Shown here: one piece after another, positions 27,362 through 35,944 of the stretch
Layout of the letters: every line of letters begins with the position of its first letter
How positions within the stretch are numbered: the first letter of the stretch is position 1
Position numbers and translations under genes: made by a program
Assembly: GCA_013362805.1 (NCBI GenBank)
Contig: JABFVL010000022.1
Span: forward strand, 1 to 41,793
DNA from: Mycobacteriales bacterium
Lineage (GTDB): Bacteria > Actinomycetota > Actinomycetes > Mycobacteriales > QHCE01
Direction: 5' to 3'
DNA length: 41,793 nt
The notes under the pieces: generated by a model
What the model was told of the DNA's origin: nothing
Seen by the model: only the letters and a program-made list of their open reading frames with translations
The model's database searches: none

Positions 27362-28093
27362 GTGACCATGATGGTGAACCGGCGGGAACGGGTTCGCGCG
27401 GCAACCGTGCAAGAGATTAAGGATGTGGCGCGCCGGCAATTGGTAACCGAAGGCCCGGCTGCCGTGTCCTTGCGCGCCATCGCTCGCGAAATGGGAATGA
27501 CCGCACCCGCGCTCTACCGATACTTCCCCAGCTTCGAACATCTCGTGCAATCGCTCGTCAGTGATGTGTATGACGAAGCCTGCTCACATGTAGAAACAGC
27601 TGCCGCCAGTGCGCAAGACAGCGGTGCTCAACTGATCGCGGCCGCCCGCGCGCTCCGCACCTGGGCGGTAGATCACCGAGCTGAATACGGTCTCATCTTC
27701 GGCAGCCCCATGCCCGGCGCCCCAGCCGCTGACCCAGCCCGCGCTGGCGCGGCTTCTGGCGGAGCGAACTCCGGCGCGTCTCGCCTAGCGGGCATTTTTT
27801 ACACGGTCGTTGAACAAATTTGGGAAAAGAACCAGTTCCCGATCGTCACCCCAGATGACCTCGAGCCAGCTTTGCGCGATCAGCTAGCGCAATACCGTGA
27901 ACAACACTCCAGCTCACTTCCGTTGGGCGCACTGGCTTTGTGCGCCTCCACCTGGGTTCGACTACAGGGCCTGGTGAGCTTGGAGGTCTTCAACCACCTT
28001 CGGTTCGCCTACACCGGTGGCTCATGCGAAGGTGAAGCGTTCTTCAACTACCAGTTGGCTGATATCGCAGCTTCCTTGGGCGTCAAAGAATAA
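27362..28093 (+). CDS. TetR/AcrR family transcriptional regulator, WHG-domain type
   Basis: This 243-residue protein has an N-terminal helix-turn-helix (about 36-58, VSLRAIAREMGMTAPALYRYFPS) and a ligand-binding C-terminal half with LRTWAVDHRAEYGLIFGSPMPG, typical of the TetR_C_33 (WHG) subfamily. An Ala/Gly-rich stretch (AADPARAGAASGGANSGASR) sits between helices. GTG at 27362 is chosen because AGGGGG ends eight bases upstream; a TTG at 27356 would be too close and an ATG at 27368 is an alternative. The target is unknown; the divergent dxr operon, itself, or the NamH-like gene are candidates. It ends in a strong terminator. Confidence 0.88.
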   Translation: MTMMVNRRERVRAATVQEIKDVARRQLVTEGPAAVSLRAIAREMGMTAPALYRYFPSFEHLVQSLVSDVYDEACSHVETAAASAQDSGAQLIAAARALRTWAVDHRAEYGLIFGSPMPGAPAADPARAGAASGGANSGASRLAGIFYTVVEQIWEKNQFPIVTPDDLEPALRDQLAQYREQHSSSLPLGALALCASTWVRLQGLVSLEVFNHLRFAYTGGSCEGEAFFNYQLADIAASLGVKE

Positions 28094-28107
28094 CTTGAGT
28101 TTTCTCG

Positions 28108-28143
28108 CGCGGCTGGCTTTCATAAGAAAGCCAGCCGCGTTTT
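28108..28143 (+). terminator. Rho-independent terminator after the tetR-type gene
   Basis: A perfect 14-bp stem (28108-28121 with 28126-28139, loop ATAA) is followed by TTTT. It lies between two convergent genes that end at 28093 and 28147, so it may serve both, although the U-run favours the plus strand. Confidence 0.9.
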
Positions 28144-28146
28144 GCG

Positions 28147-29694
28147 TTATTGGGTCTGACGCGCCGAGCGCACGGTAAATCCCGTAGAGGTAAGGCACTT
28201 TCCGGTTTCCAGGTCGAACTTCCAACCGTGCATTTGGCAGGTGAGCACCCCGTCGTCAACCTGGCCGAATTTAGAAAGATCCGCCTTGAGGTGTGGGCAT
28301 CTGCGTTGTACAACCCATTCGTCCAGGGTGATGTCTTCATCATCCGGACTCTGTTCAGCGAACCAGCCCTCGGCATACTGCATTCGCTCGACACTCAAAC
28401 ATTTGAAAAACACATAGACATATTCGTTGTACTGGCCAACACGTGAAGCCGAAAAACGGCATGACAAAAAAAGCGAATTAACCCAGTCGATTTCTCTAAT
28501 GTAGACAAGATGCTCCACCAGGACGCGCGGCGCGCGGAACTGGTAGCGGCACCTTTCATTCTCATATTCGCGGACTTCTCGGTTGGGGAAGTCGATAACG
28601 AGATCTACGTCTTGTTCTTCATCATCGGCGAAGGCCGTGAACCGCACCGGTCCACCAACACCGCCCGCGATGATGTCTGACTCAGCCAAGATTTCTTCGA
28701 ACCACGGCTTGATCTCGGAATAGATATCAATCGCGTCATGACTCCAACGCGCTTTTTCTTCATCAAGTTGCCGCTGTTTGCGCTGTCGATAATCGTGGAG
28801 ATACGTTTCTTTTTCTCGGAATATCCGCGCGGTTTCCTCTTCGGAAATCGGGTGCTCAACGGGCGCCCCAGGCACAGCCAAATTTGAGGTGGCTCCGGGA
28901 ATGAGCGTGCGACAGTTTTCATAGCCTTTATCGAGCATAAATTGCTCGAACACTTTTTGATCCGGGAAAATATTGCCCTCATCGTTGAAAATGTCGTTCA
29001 AGTGCCAGAGCTCGTCGTCGAGAAAGCACGGCGGGCCGGCAATGGGATAGACGTAATTCGCCTTGAGGTCATCTATGTACCGGATCGTTCGATCGAACTG
29101 GCGAGCTCGTTTTTGTGCCCCGAAAGCCTTCTTCGCCCGCTCGGGAAGGTCATAAACCATGGGATACCAAATCGCGCCAGAATATTGCAGCAGATGTGCG
29201 TCGACTGGACCTAGCTCCGCGATCTGCCCAAGGTTGGTTGGCCGTGCGTCATTTTGGTTGAGCAGCGTGAACGTTCCGTCATGGAGCCAGATTGACGAAT
29301 CGCCAATGGGCCCATCGGTTGGCGATATTAGGGCTTCGATCATGACGGCCAAACCGTCGATTTCGGTTACTTCCCCGTTTCGCGTCTTCACAAAGTGACG
29401 GAAGCCGAGCTCATACAGGGCGTCGTGCAACTCATCGGTTGGATAATCGGGCAGCAGCACGGTGGCTTTGCTCGAAATAAATCTGCGTAGGTGCACTGGA
29501 TCAAAATGGTCACGGTGTAGATGCGAGATGTAGAGATAATCGGCGCGGCCATAGAGCTCCCAATCCAAGTGGCTGTTGTCAGGAAATGGGAACCACGAGC
29601 CGAAATATGCGGGATTAACCCAAGGATCACATAGGACACTTCCTCGCGCGGTTTCGACATATGCGCTCGCGTGACCAAGACCGGTGATTTTCAC
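28147..29694 (-). CDS. namH: Metallo-beta-lactamase-fold / Rieske protein, candidate UDP-MurNAc hydroxylase (NamH-like)
   Basis: The 515-residue protein has an N-terminal metallo-beta-lactamase fold with HLHRDHFD (H58-x-H60-x-D62-H63) and a C-terminal Rieske [2Fe-2S] domain with CPH (C466, H468) and CQMH (C486, H489). The layout and length resemble M. tuberculosis NamH (Rv3818), which hydroxylates UDP-N-acetylmuramic acid to the N-glycolyl form and is related to CMP-sialic acid hydroxylase. The assignment to NamH is from memory of that architecture and the actinomycete context; another hydroxylase of the same superfamily is possible. GTG at 29694 is preceded by a G-rich run. It is convergent with the TetR gene and divergent from the methyltransferase gene. 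Confidence 0.6.
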   Translation of the reverse strand: MKITGLGHASAYVETARGSVLCDPWVNPAYFGSWFPFPDNSHLDWELYGRADYLYISHLHRDHFDPVHLRRFISSKATVLLPDYPTDELHDALYELGFRHFVKTRNGEVTEIDGLAVMIEALISPTDGPIGDSSIWLHDGTFTLLNQNDARPTNLGQIAELGPVDAHLLQYSGAIWYPMVYDLPERAKKAFGAQKRARQFDRTIRYIDDLKANYVYPIAGPPCFLDDELWHLNDIFNDEGNIFPDQKVFEQFMLDKGYENCRTLIPGATSNLAVPGAPVEHPISEEETARIFREKETYLHDYRQRKQRQLDEEKARWSHDAIDIYSEIKPWFEEILAESDIIAGGVGGPVRFTAFADDEEQDVDLVIDFPNREVREYENERCRYQFRAPRVLVEHLVYIREIDWVNSLFLSCRFSASRVGQYNEYVYVFFKCLSVERMQYAEGWFAEQSPDDEDITLDEWVVQRRCPHLKADLSKFGQVDDGVLTCQMHGWKFDLETGKCLTSTGFTVRSARQTQ

Positions 29695-29805
29695 AATGCC
29701 CCCGCCCCCTCGGGCGACACCACGTATTCAACCGGTGTCGCTCGGTTATTTCTGCGGTACACCGTACTCGTGCATCGCAGCAGACACCCCCACTCCACAC
29801 GCGGG

Positions 29806-29811
29806 TATTGT
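29806..29811 (+). promoter_or_regulatory. -10 element TATTGT for a leaderless methyltransferase gene
   Basis: TATTGT ends seven bases before GTG at 29819. The same hexamer occurs before the GT-C gene at 38038. Confidence 0.55.
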
Positions 29812-29818
29812 CAACTCC

Positions 29819-30406
29819 GTGCACTACTTTTCAGCACAACCCACCGCACCTAGCGCCCCACGCACCATTACATTCGAGCTGCCCGACGGAAAATGGACAC
29901 TCACCACCGACACTGGGGTGTTCTCCTACGGCGAGCTCGACCCGGGAACGCGAATCCTGCTCGAAAAGGCGCCAGCGCCGCACATACCCGGCCCCATCCT
30001 CGACCTCGGTTGCGGCGCAGGGCCTATCGCGGCCGTGTGGGCTCGTCGCGAACCCAATCGAGAACTCATCGCTGTCGACGTAAATGAGCGGGCACTGGAG
30101 TTGTGCCGCACCAACACGCGAGAACACCCGAACGTGACAGCTTTGAGGCCCGAGGCGGTTGATCCCGGTATCAAATTCGCGGCCATCTACTCCAATCCAC
30201 CCATCAAAGTGGGCAAAGCCGTGCTGCATTCCATGCTGGAAGAGTGGCTTGTGCGGCTTTTGCCAGATGGGTCGGCATATTTGGTAGTTAGTAAACACCT
30301 AGGCGCCGATTCGCTCAGCCAATGGCTCGCGGAGAAAAATTTCGACGTGAATCGCATCGCGTCTCGCAAGGGATACCGCATTATCCAGGCAAAGCTGACA
30401 TCGTAA
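29819..30406 (+). CDS. RsmC-like class I SAM-dependent methyltransferase
   Basis: From GTG at 29819 the protein has 195 residues: a start HYFSAQP, then TDTGVFSYGELDPGTRILL, the SAM-binding motif ILDLGCGAGPIA, AVDVNERAL (acidic end of strand 2) and SNPPI, the NPP[FYI] motif of N-methyltransferases acting on exocyclic amines. It fits the MTS/RsmC domain, which methylates guanine N2 in rRNA, though small actinobacterial members are not all assigned. The frame is open to 29684, but that start would overlap the divergent gene and lacks family similarity. The TATTGT box ending seven bases before the GTG supports the shorter form. Confidence 0.85.
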   Translation: MHYFSAQPTAPSAPRTITFELPDGKWTLTTDTGVFSYGELDPGTRILLEKAPAPHIPGPILDLGCGAGPIAAVWARREPNRELIAVDVNERALELCRTNTREHPNVTALRPEAVDPGIKFAAIYSNPPIKVGKAVLHSMLEEWLVRLLPDGSAYLVVSKHLGADSLSQWLAEKNFDVNRIASRKGYRIIQAKLTS

Positions 30407-30409
30407 ACA

Positions 30410-30440
30410 GATCCGAACATTATTCACGGTTGGATCTTTT
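30410..30440 (+). terminator. Terminator after the methyltransferase gene
   Basis: GATCC at 30410-30414 pairs with GGATC at 30432-30436, extended by a G-U and two A-T pairs with one mismatch, and is followed by TTTT (30437-30440). It lies just after the stop at 30406. Confidence 0.65.
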
Positions 30441-30465
30441 CGCCGCACCAGTGTAGGAACGGAGC

Positions 30466-31392
30466 ATGAGACGCTCCCACCTACTCCTCGCACTCACCGC
30501 GCTGCTATCAGTCGCCCTCGTAGTGCCCGCCGCAGCCCAAACATTGACCGCAGAACCCACCAAGCCGCAACGGCGCGTCTCCACCACATCCAAAGCGTTG
30601 GTACGCACCGCCGCTCAAGATCGCAAGGTGCGTAAATACTGGTCCCCCGCCCGCATGCTGGCGGCAAGCCCCATCCTCGGCAAAGGACTGCTACCCGAGA
30701 CAAAACCCCGCAACGCTAGCGCTCCTGGCGCCCACCGCTGGAACAGCGGCGGTGCTATCACCAGCACCGTGGGAAAAGTATTCTTCACTCTTAACAAAAT
30801 CGACTACGTCTGCACCGCGACAAGCATCAACTCCGCTAACCGCGACACCCTCATCACCGCGGGACACTGCGTCAACAGCGGACCAGGCGCCTTCGCCACC
30901 AACTGGATATTCGTTCCCGCCTACAGCCCAGGAAACGAACCCTACGGACGGTGGACCGCACGCACCCTTTACGCCCCCGCCAACTGGACCGAACGCGGCG
31001 AACTGGCCCACGACTATGGCTACGCGGTACTCAATACCAATGGTGGCTCACACATCGCTGATGTTGTCGGAACCCAGGGCGTGACGTTCAACCCCGCGCG
31101 TGGCACGCACATCCACTCGTTCGGATACCCAGAACTTGCCCCTTACAAAGGAGACGCGCTCTACCTCTGCGAAGGCGATGCGCAACAAGACACCCGAGGC
31201 ACCGGACAAGGCATACCCTGCGACATGACCGAAGGATCATCAGGGGGCCCATGGCTCACAGACTTCAACGGCAACACGGGCAATGTGATGTCCGTCAACA
31301 GCTTCGGCTATGACGACACACCCAACGTGATGTACGGACCATATCTAGGCGACACCGCCGAAAATCTTTATGGCACAGCGCAAAAGTCGTAA
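30466..31392 (+). CDS. Secreted trypsin-like serine protease (S1 family)
   Basis: The first 24 residues form a Sec signal peptide (RR, hydrophobic core, PAAA cleavage context). The mature part has the catalytic triad of chymotrypsin-like proteases: H134 in LITAGHCV, D183 in AHDYGYAVL and S259 in GSSGGPW. Four cysteines (116, 135, 235, 252) are spaced to form two disulfides, which suits an extracellular enzyme. A propeptide-like stretch lies between the signal peptide and about residue 90. Relatives include bacterial V8/glutamyl endopeptidase-like and streptogrisin-like enzymes; specificity cannot be told. ATG at 30466 has AGGA a suitable distance upstream. A 13-bp hairpin follows the gene. 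Confidence 0.9.
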   Translation: MRRSHLLLALTALLSVALVVPAAAQTLTAEPTKPQRRVSTTSKALVRTAAQDRKVRKYWSPARMLAASPILGKGLLPETKPRNASAPGAHRWNSGGAITSTVGKVFFTLNKIDYVCTATSINSANRDTLITAGHCVNSGPGAFATNWIFVPAYSPGNEPYGRWTARTLYAPANWTERGELAHDYGYAVLNTNGGSHIADVVGTQGVTFNPARGTHIHSFGYPELAPYKGDALYLCEGDAQQDTRGTGQGIPCDMTEGSSGGPWLTDFNGNTGNVMSVNSFGYDDTPNVMYGPYLGDTAENLYGTAQKS

Positions 31393-31397
31393 ATGAC

Positions 31398-31438
31398 GCG
31401 TGGGGTGGGCTATACAACCGGGTCGGCCCACCCCACGC
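31398..31438 (+). terminator. Perfect 13-bp hairpin after the protease gene
   Basis: GCGTGGGGTGGGC (31398-31410) pairs perfectly with 31426-31438 across a 15-nt loop. No U-run follows, so it may terminate weakly or protect the mRNA 3' end. Confidence 0.6.
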
Positions 31439-31494
31439 ATGAGCTGAAAAACGACCTGAGCACCCAGCTGACATGGACCGGGCCCGCGATCCGA

Positions 31495-31500
31495 TAAAGT
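31495..31500 (+). promoter_or_regulatory. -10 element TAAAGT for a leaderless small membrane protein gene
   Basis: TAAAGT ends seven bases before the ATG at 31508, and no Shine-Dalgarno is present. Confidence 0.5.
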
Positions 31501-31507
31501 TTGCGAC

Positions 31508-31726
31508 ATGTCTGATGAGTACGTGACCGCGCCCGACCAACACAAAGCTGAGCCTCTGAAAATCTGGCGCATCTGGTGGATCGTCGCCACCATCATGATC
31601 CTGCTAATGCTGTGGGGCAACCACGCAAGTTGGATGGAAGACGGCTGGCTAATCGGCAGTGCGGCGGTCATACTCTGTGGGCTTATCGCCGACGCCGTTT
31701 TGCGCAAACGGGGCTGGAAGAGCTAA
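31508..31726 (+). CDS. Small two-helix membrane protein
   Basis: I do not recognise this 72-residue protein. It has a polar N-terminus (1-18), a first membrane helix (about 20-37, WRIWWIVATIMILLMLW), a short loop and a second helix (about 46-64, WLIGSAAVILCGLIADAVL), and a basic C-terminus RKRGWKS. The promoter-like box at its start and a terminator-like hairpin just after the stop argue that it is a real one-gene transcript. Confidence 0.65.
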   Translation: MSDEYVTAPDQHKAEPLKIWRIWWIVATIMILLMLWGNHASWMEDGWLIGSAAVILCGLIADAVLRKRGWKS

Positions 31727-31742
31727 CAATCGCCATAAACGT

Positions 31743-31773
31743 CAAAGCCCGCACCATCACGGTGCGGGCTTTG
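31743..31773. terminator. Probable bidirectional terminator
   Basis: CAAAGCCCGCACC (31743-31755) pairs perfectly with 31761-31773 around a 5-nt loop. It lies between two convergent genes ending at 31726 and 31784. The A/T-rich stem ends give short U-tracts on either strand. Confidence 0.8.
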
Positions 31774-31783
31774 CTTATGCGTT

Positions 31784-33223
31784 CTAACCAAGACGACGCT
31801 TGAATAGCTCGCGCATCTCCTCAAGAGCGGCATCAATCTCTTCTTCGAAATAACCACCCTGCACCAACGGAAACTGGCGTGCGTCGAAATCGGCATCGGT
31901 GACTTGCGTGTTGCTCTGCCCGTTCATCGCCGCTGATACCGCGTCGAAGAAACGCTCAACATTGCCCGAGTCGTAGCCGCTGCCGAACCGGCGCGTCTTG
32001 AAGCTGGCCCGAAGTTCAGCCAAACGACTCTTGTCAGGATCAGTGAACGGTGAAACCTTGCCAGCATAAGCAGGCATCTCTTGCGTCATCTCGGCCTTGC
32101 CATGACGGCCAGCATACGGATCCACCGCTGGACGCGCGGTTGGCTCGGCCTGGCGACGCGGCGGCTCGGGGGCCGCGGGTGTCTCCCGAGGACGAGTGTC
32201 AAGTCGCGGTGGCGGATCGGCCATCGGATAGCTCGTGGGCAATGGAGCGGCGCCACTCACCGGGGTAGGAGCGGATTCCACAAAATCGCTGGTGGGTCGG
32301 AAACTTTCCCGGACACTCGCTTTAGGAGTGTGCCCAGCGAACGGGTCTTCATATGCACCCCGGGCCGAGGCGGGAGCCAAATCGGCGAAGCTATCGGCAA
32401 ATGGATCTGCCGCGGGTGCCGCGGCCCCCAGCTGCGTCTCAGCGATGATCTCTGGGCGTGGCGCCGCGCCACGAGCCTCAGGAGTATGCGGTTCAGCACG
32501 GCGCTCTGGCGCGCGAGGCGGCCGTGGCTGCGCCATGATGTCGGCCTGTGTTTCGTCTAGGCGAGGATCCCCACGACGTTCCACCGGGGGCATCGGACGG
32601 CCAGCTTGCGGCACTTCAGCACGCGCGGCAGGAACCACACGTGGATCCATGCGCGGATCAGCACCTCGAGGATCGGCTCCGCGAGGATCTATCGAGCGGG
32701 CGTCTCTGAGCTCACGGGGGTCACGGGAATCCACAATCCGAGGATCACGGGGGTCACGTGGATCGACTCCTCGCGCATCCACCCGATGGTCCATCCTGTG
32801 ATCGGGTTGGCGCATATCGTGCCGAGGCTCAGAAGCATATACAGTGGACGGAGCGGGCTGCAAAGGCGGGCTCGATACCGCGGCCGGGGAAACCGAGGCC
32901 GCTGCCGGTGGCAACGCCGGGCGTTCCGGCGCGGGAAGCAACGCACGAGGGCTCGCGAACCCATTTGAGGTCTCGCTGCTCTTACCCTCCGCGAGATCCA
33001 TCAGTTCACGTTCCATGCGGTCCAGATGCAGGTCTACCTGCCACTCGTCGTAACCGCCCCAACGTGTGCGGAAAACCACGTCGCGCACATCAGCGGCCAC
33101 CACTGGATCGTCGATAGGCTCACCCGCGATCGTTGCCTCACACCGCTCAAGAAACTCGTCGACCTCGTCGACTTTGTAACCGCGTTTGAGCGCACGCCGC
33201 TTGAACTTGTCGCCTCGACTCAT
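31784..33223 (-). CDS. DivIVA-domain protein with a long Asp-Pro-Arg-rich linker
   Basis: From ATG at 33223 (GGAGG nine bases upstream) the protein has 479 residues. The N-terminus has two DivIVA-like segments: FKRRALKRGYKVDEVDEFLERC (6-27) and VVFRTRWGGYDEWQVDLHLDRMEREL (about 48-73). A third such segment lies near the C-terminus (SFKTRRFGSGYDSGNVERFFDAV). Between them is a disordered linker of about 280 residues that includes repeated DPR triplets (RGVDPRDPRDPRIVDSRDPR and related). DivIVA proteins organise polar growth and septum-associated machinery in actinomycetes; a scaffold role is inferred. It starts 4 nt after rlmN, so it is coupled to that gene. Confidence 0.82.
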   Translation of the reverse strand: MSRGDKFKRRALKRGYKVDEVDEFLERCEATIAGEPIDDPVVAADVRDVVFRTRWGGYDEWQVDLHLDRMERELMDLAEGKSSETSNGFASPRALLPAPERPALPPAAASVSPAAVSSPPLQPAPSTVYASEPRHDMRQPDHRMDHRVDARGVDPRDPRDPRIVDSRDPRELRDARSIDPRGADPRGADPRMDPRVVPAARAEVPQAGRPMPPVERRGDPRLDETQADIMAQPRPPRAPERRAEPHTPEARGAAPRPEIIAETQLGAAAPAADPFADSFADLAPASARGAYEDPFAGHTPKASVRESFRPTSDFVESAPTPVSGAAPLPTSYPMADPPPRLDTRPRETPAAPEPPRRQAEPTARPAVDPYAGRHGKAEMTQEMPAYAGKVSPFTDPDKSRLAELRASFKTRRFGSGYDSGNVERFFDAVSAAMNGQSNTQVTDADFDARQFPLVQGGYFEEEIDAALEEMRELFKRRLG

Positions 33224-33227
33224 CGCC

Positions 33228-34340
33228 TTACACCTCCGCTGCCGCGAGCTGGCCGCACGCGCCATCTATCTCTTGCCCACGAGTATCGCGAACTGTAGTG
33301 GTGACGCCAGCCGCGCGCAGCCGGTGGACAAATTCTTGCTCCACCTTCTTTTCGCTGGCGTCCCATTTACTCCCAGGAGTGGGATTCAACGGGATCAGGT
33401 TTACGTGGGCTAGCTGGCCGGCCAAAAGCTCTCCTAGCAAATCCGCTCGCCACGGCTGATCATTAACTTCTTTAATCATGGCGTACTCGATTGATATACG
33501 ACGCCCAGTCTGTGCCGCGTACGCAAATGCGGCATCCAATACCTCGGCTACTGGCCATCGGTTGTTGATTGGCACGAGAGTGTCTCGGAGCTCATCGTCT
33601 GGGGCGTGGAGCGAAAGCGCCAAGCGAACACCGAGCCTTTCTTCGGCGAGACGCCGAATCCCTGGAACCAAACCAACCGTAGAGACCGTAATAGATCGAC
33701 CAGACAAGCCCAGCCCGTCTGGCGCCGGCGCAGTGAGGCAACGCACAGCGGCCAAGACACGGGAGTAGTTCGCTAAAGGTTCGCCCATTCCCATGAACAC
33801 CACGTTCGACAATCTCGTGGGTGTGCCCATCTCTCCATGCGCCAACGCCCGTGCCGCGGCGACAACTTGCTCAACGATCTCCCCTGTCGTGAGGTTGCGG
33901 GTAAGACCGGCCTGACCGGTGGCACAAAATGGGCATGCCATGCCGCAGCCCGCTTGCGAGGACACACAAACTGTGGCGCGATCTGGATAGCGCATGACCA
34001 CGCTCTCGACCAACGTGTCATCCACACACCGCCACAGCTGCTTTCGAGTCCAGCCATCGTCGCAGCTAATCGCCTTGGCGACTCTCAACAAACTAGGAAG
34101 CAGCTTCTGAACGATGTGCTCACGAGCACCGGCGGGCAAATCCGTCATCAGCTCGGGGTCAGTGATCAAACGTTCAAAATAGTGCCGAGAAACCTGGCCC
34201 GCGCGAAACGAGGGCTGGCCCAATTCGGACATAGCCGCGTTGCGGGCGGCCTGATCCATATCAGCTAGGTGTTTCGGCACAGCACTAACCGCGCGCTTAG
34301 GTCGCGCGTTCAACAAATCCAAACCGGGGCGTGAAGTCAT
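33228..34340 (-). CDS. rlmN: 23S rRNA (adenine-2503-C2)-methyltransferase RlmN
   Basis: RlmN is a radical SAM enzyme that methylates A2503 of 23S rRNA (and A37 of some tRNAs). The 370-residue protein has the cluster motif CGMACPFC (C132, C136, C139), the glycine-rich [11 protein letters not shown] and the C-terminal methyl-carrying cysteine in IDGACGQL (C362). ATG at 34340 has AAGG five bases upstream; an in-frame GTG two codons earlier overlaps that signal and is rejected. It follows cdsA and precedes the DivIVA-domain gene. Confidence 0.96.
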   Translation of the reverse strand: MTSRPGLDLLNARPKRAVSAVPKHLADMDQAARNAAMSELGQPSFRAGQVSRHYFERLITDPELMTDLPAGAREHIVQKLLPSLLRVAKAISCDDGWTRKQLWRCVDDTLVESVVMRYPDRATVCVSSQAGCGMACPFCATGQAGLTRNLTTGEIVEQVVAAARALAHGEMGTPTRLSNVVFMGMGEPLANYSRVLAAVRCLTAPAPDGLGLSGRSITVSTVGLVPGIRRLAEERLGVRLALSLHAPDDELRDTLVPINNRWPVAEVLDAAFAYAAQTGRRISIEYAMIKEVNDQPWRADLLGELLAGQLAHVNLIPLNPTPGSKWDASEKKVEQEFVHRLRAAGVTTTVRDTRGQEIDGACGQLAAAEV

Positions 34341-34372
34341 GACCACCTTAGTTTCGCATGAGTAGTCCGACC

Positions 34373-35320
34373 CTACTGCGGCGGAGCGAACAGCGTAAGC
34401 AGGAGGTAGGCAACTGGGGCCGCCGCCAGCAACGAATCAAAACGGTCCATAAAGCCACCATGTGCCGGCAACAGGTTTCCCATATCCTTTACTCGCAAAT
34501 CGCGTTTGATCAATGATTCCGCCAAATCGCCTACCGTGGCGGCAACAGCTATCGAAAGTCCAAACACCGCGCCTGCTATGGCGGAGGCATCAAAACCCAA
34601 CGTGAAAAACGCAACACCGGAAAGCATGCAAAAGAACAGCGAACCGGCAAAACCCTCCCACGATTTCTTCGGACTCACCAGCGGACTCATCCGGTGCTTG
34701 CCGAACATTGAGCCAACCACAAATCCGCCAGTGTCGCTGCACACCGCGGTCAAAAGGAACGCAATCACCCGAAGCGCCCCATCATCGGGCGCCACCAAAA
34801 GCACGACAAAACCCGCGAGAAGCGGAACATAGACGGCGACTAGAGCGGCGGCACTAATGTCTCGCCCATAGCCAATCGGCCCATCGGGCATGCGCCACAA
34901 CATGGCAGCCACCAAAGTGACCGTCACACCCACCACCAGCGCTTCTGCGCCGGTGAACCACGTCAGGACAGTAGTGCCGACGCCGCCAATCAGCAGCGGC
35001 AACAGTGGGGGGCGGATTTCCCGCGAATTCAACGCTCCAACAAGTTCCCAAATCCCGATGCCAACAGCGATCGCGATCAACCCGGCAAACGCCGGCCGGT
35101 ACAACAACAGAGGCGCCAGCGCCACAGCGCCCATACCAACGCCCACAGCGATGGCGACTGGAACGTTGCGGCCTGAGGGCGGAGACGCTGGTGCTGGAGT
35201 CAGTTCTTCGGGCACGGCAAGACGATGCCGCCCCCGCCAACCCGGTGGAGGCGTCGAAACCTCATCCACTGCCCCCGCCCCTTCAAAATCCTTCTGTCGC
35301 CGAGCCTGTGAGGTGTTCAC
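34373..35320 (-). CDS. cdsA: Phosphatidate cytidylyltransferase
   Basis: CdsA makes CDP-diacylglycerol from phosphatidic acid and CTP at the membrane, feeding all phospholipid synthesis. The 315-residue protein has a soluble Pro-rich N-terminus (1-50) typical of actinobacteria, about eight membrane helices, [19 protein letters not shown], and the full family signature (269-295, SLIKRD...KDMGN...HGGFMDRFD). The GTG start overlaps the frr stop (GTGA, four bases), a classic coupling arrangement. It ends 32 nt before rlmN. Confidence 0.96.
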   Translation of the reverse strand: MNTSQARRQKDFEGAGAVDEVSTPPPGWRGRHRLAVPEELTPAPASPPSGRNVPVAIAVGVGMGAVALAPLLLYRPAFAGLIAIAVGIGIWELVGALNSREIRPPLLPLLIGGVGTTVLTWFTGAEALVVGVTVTLVAAMLWRMPDGPIGYGRDISAAALVAVYVPLLAGFVVLLVAPDDGALRVIAFLLTAVCSDTGGFVVGSMFGKHRMSPLVSPKKSWEGFAGSLFFCMLSGVAFFTLGFDASAIAGAVFGLSIAVAATVGDLAESLIKRDLRVKDMGNLLPAHGGFMDRFDSLLAAAPVAYLLLTLFAPPQ

Positions 35321-35874
35321 ACCTCTAGAAGTTCAGCCTCTTTGTGTTTCATTAGATCGTCGACTTGGGCGACATATTTTGCCGTCGTGTCATCGAGTTC
35401 CTTCTCAGCCCGACGCACGTCGTCCTCGCCCGCTTCGCCATCCTTCTGGATCCGGTCAAGTTCCTGCGTGGCCTTGCGACGAATATTGCGCAACGAGACC
35501 TTCGCATCCTCGCCCTTGGTGCGGGCGACCTTAACAAGTTCACGCCGACGCTCTTCAGTAAGTTGGGGGAAATTCACCCTGATGACGTTCCCGTCGTTGC
35601 CAGGGTTAACGCCCAGGTCGGAATCACGAATTGCCTTCTCAATGGCGGCAAGCTGCGACATGTCGTAAGGCTTAACCACAGCCATGCGCGCTTCGGGCAC
35701 CGCGATGGAGGCAAGCTGCGAGAGCGGAGTGGGTGAACCGTAATAGTCAACCATAATTTTGCTGAACATCGCGGGAGCCGCCCGACCAGTGCGCACCGCT
35801 CCAAAATCTTCCTTCGCCGCGCTGATGGCCTTTTCCATCTTCTCCTCGGCCGAAAGGAGCGTTTCGTCGATCAC
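35317..35874 (-). CDS. frr: Ribosome recycling factor
   Basis: RRF splits post-termination ribosomes with EF-G. The 185-residue protein has the standard length and landmarks: [42 protein letters not shown] and the C-terminal helix segment [20 protein letters not shown]. The GTG start at 35874 has an excellent AGGAGG eight bases or less upstream. Gene order pyrH-frr-cdsA is universal in Actinobacteria. Confidence 0.97.
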   Translation of the reverse strand: MIDETLLSAEEKMEKAISAAKEDFGAVRTGRAAPAMFSKIMVDYYGSPTPLSQLASIAVPEARMAVVKPYDMSQLAAIEKAIRDSDLGVNPGNDGNVIRVNFPQLTEERRRELVKVARTKGEDAKVSLRNIRRKATQELDRIQKDGEAGEDDVRRAEKELDDTTAKYVAQVDDLMKHKEAELLEV

Positions 35875-35944
35875 TGCTTTCCTCCTGCATGCGTCAAGGG
35901 CGCCCCTACCCTACCCGGTGGGCTCGAAGCGGCGCCGCCCGCGC

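Noticed and set aside
29630..29650. Third occurrence of the GGACACT word
   Set aside because: It lies in the coding sequence of the NamH-like gene and only seven bases match, so it is probably chance.
29684..29818. Longer start for the methyltransferase gene
   Set aside because: It would overlap the divergent NamH-like gene, and the added residues are Pro-rich without family similarity.
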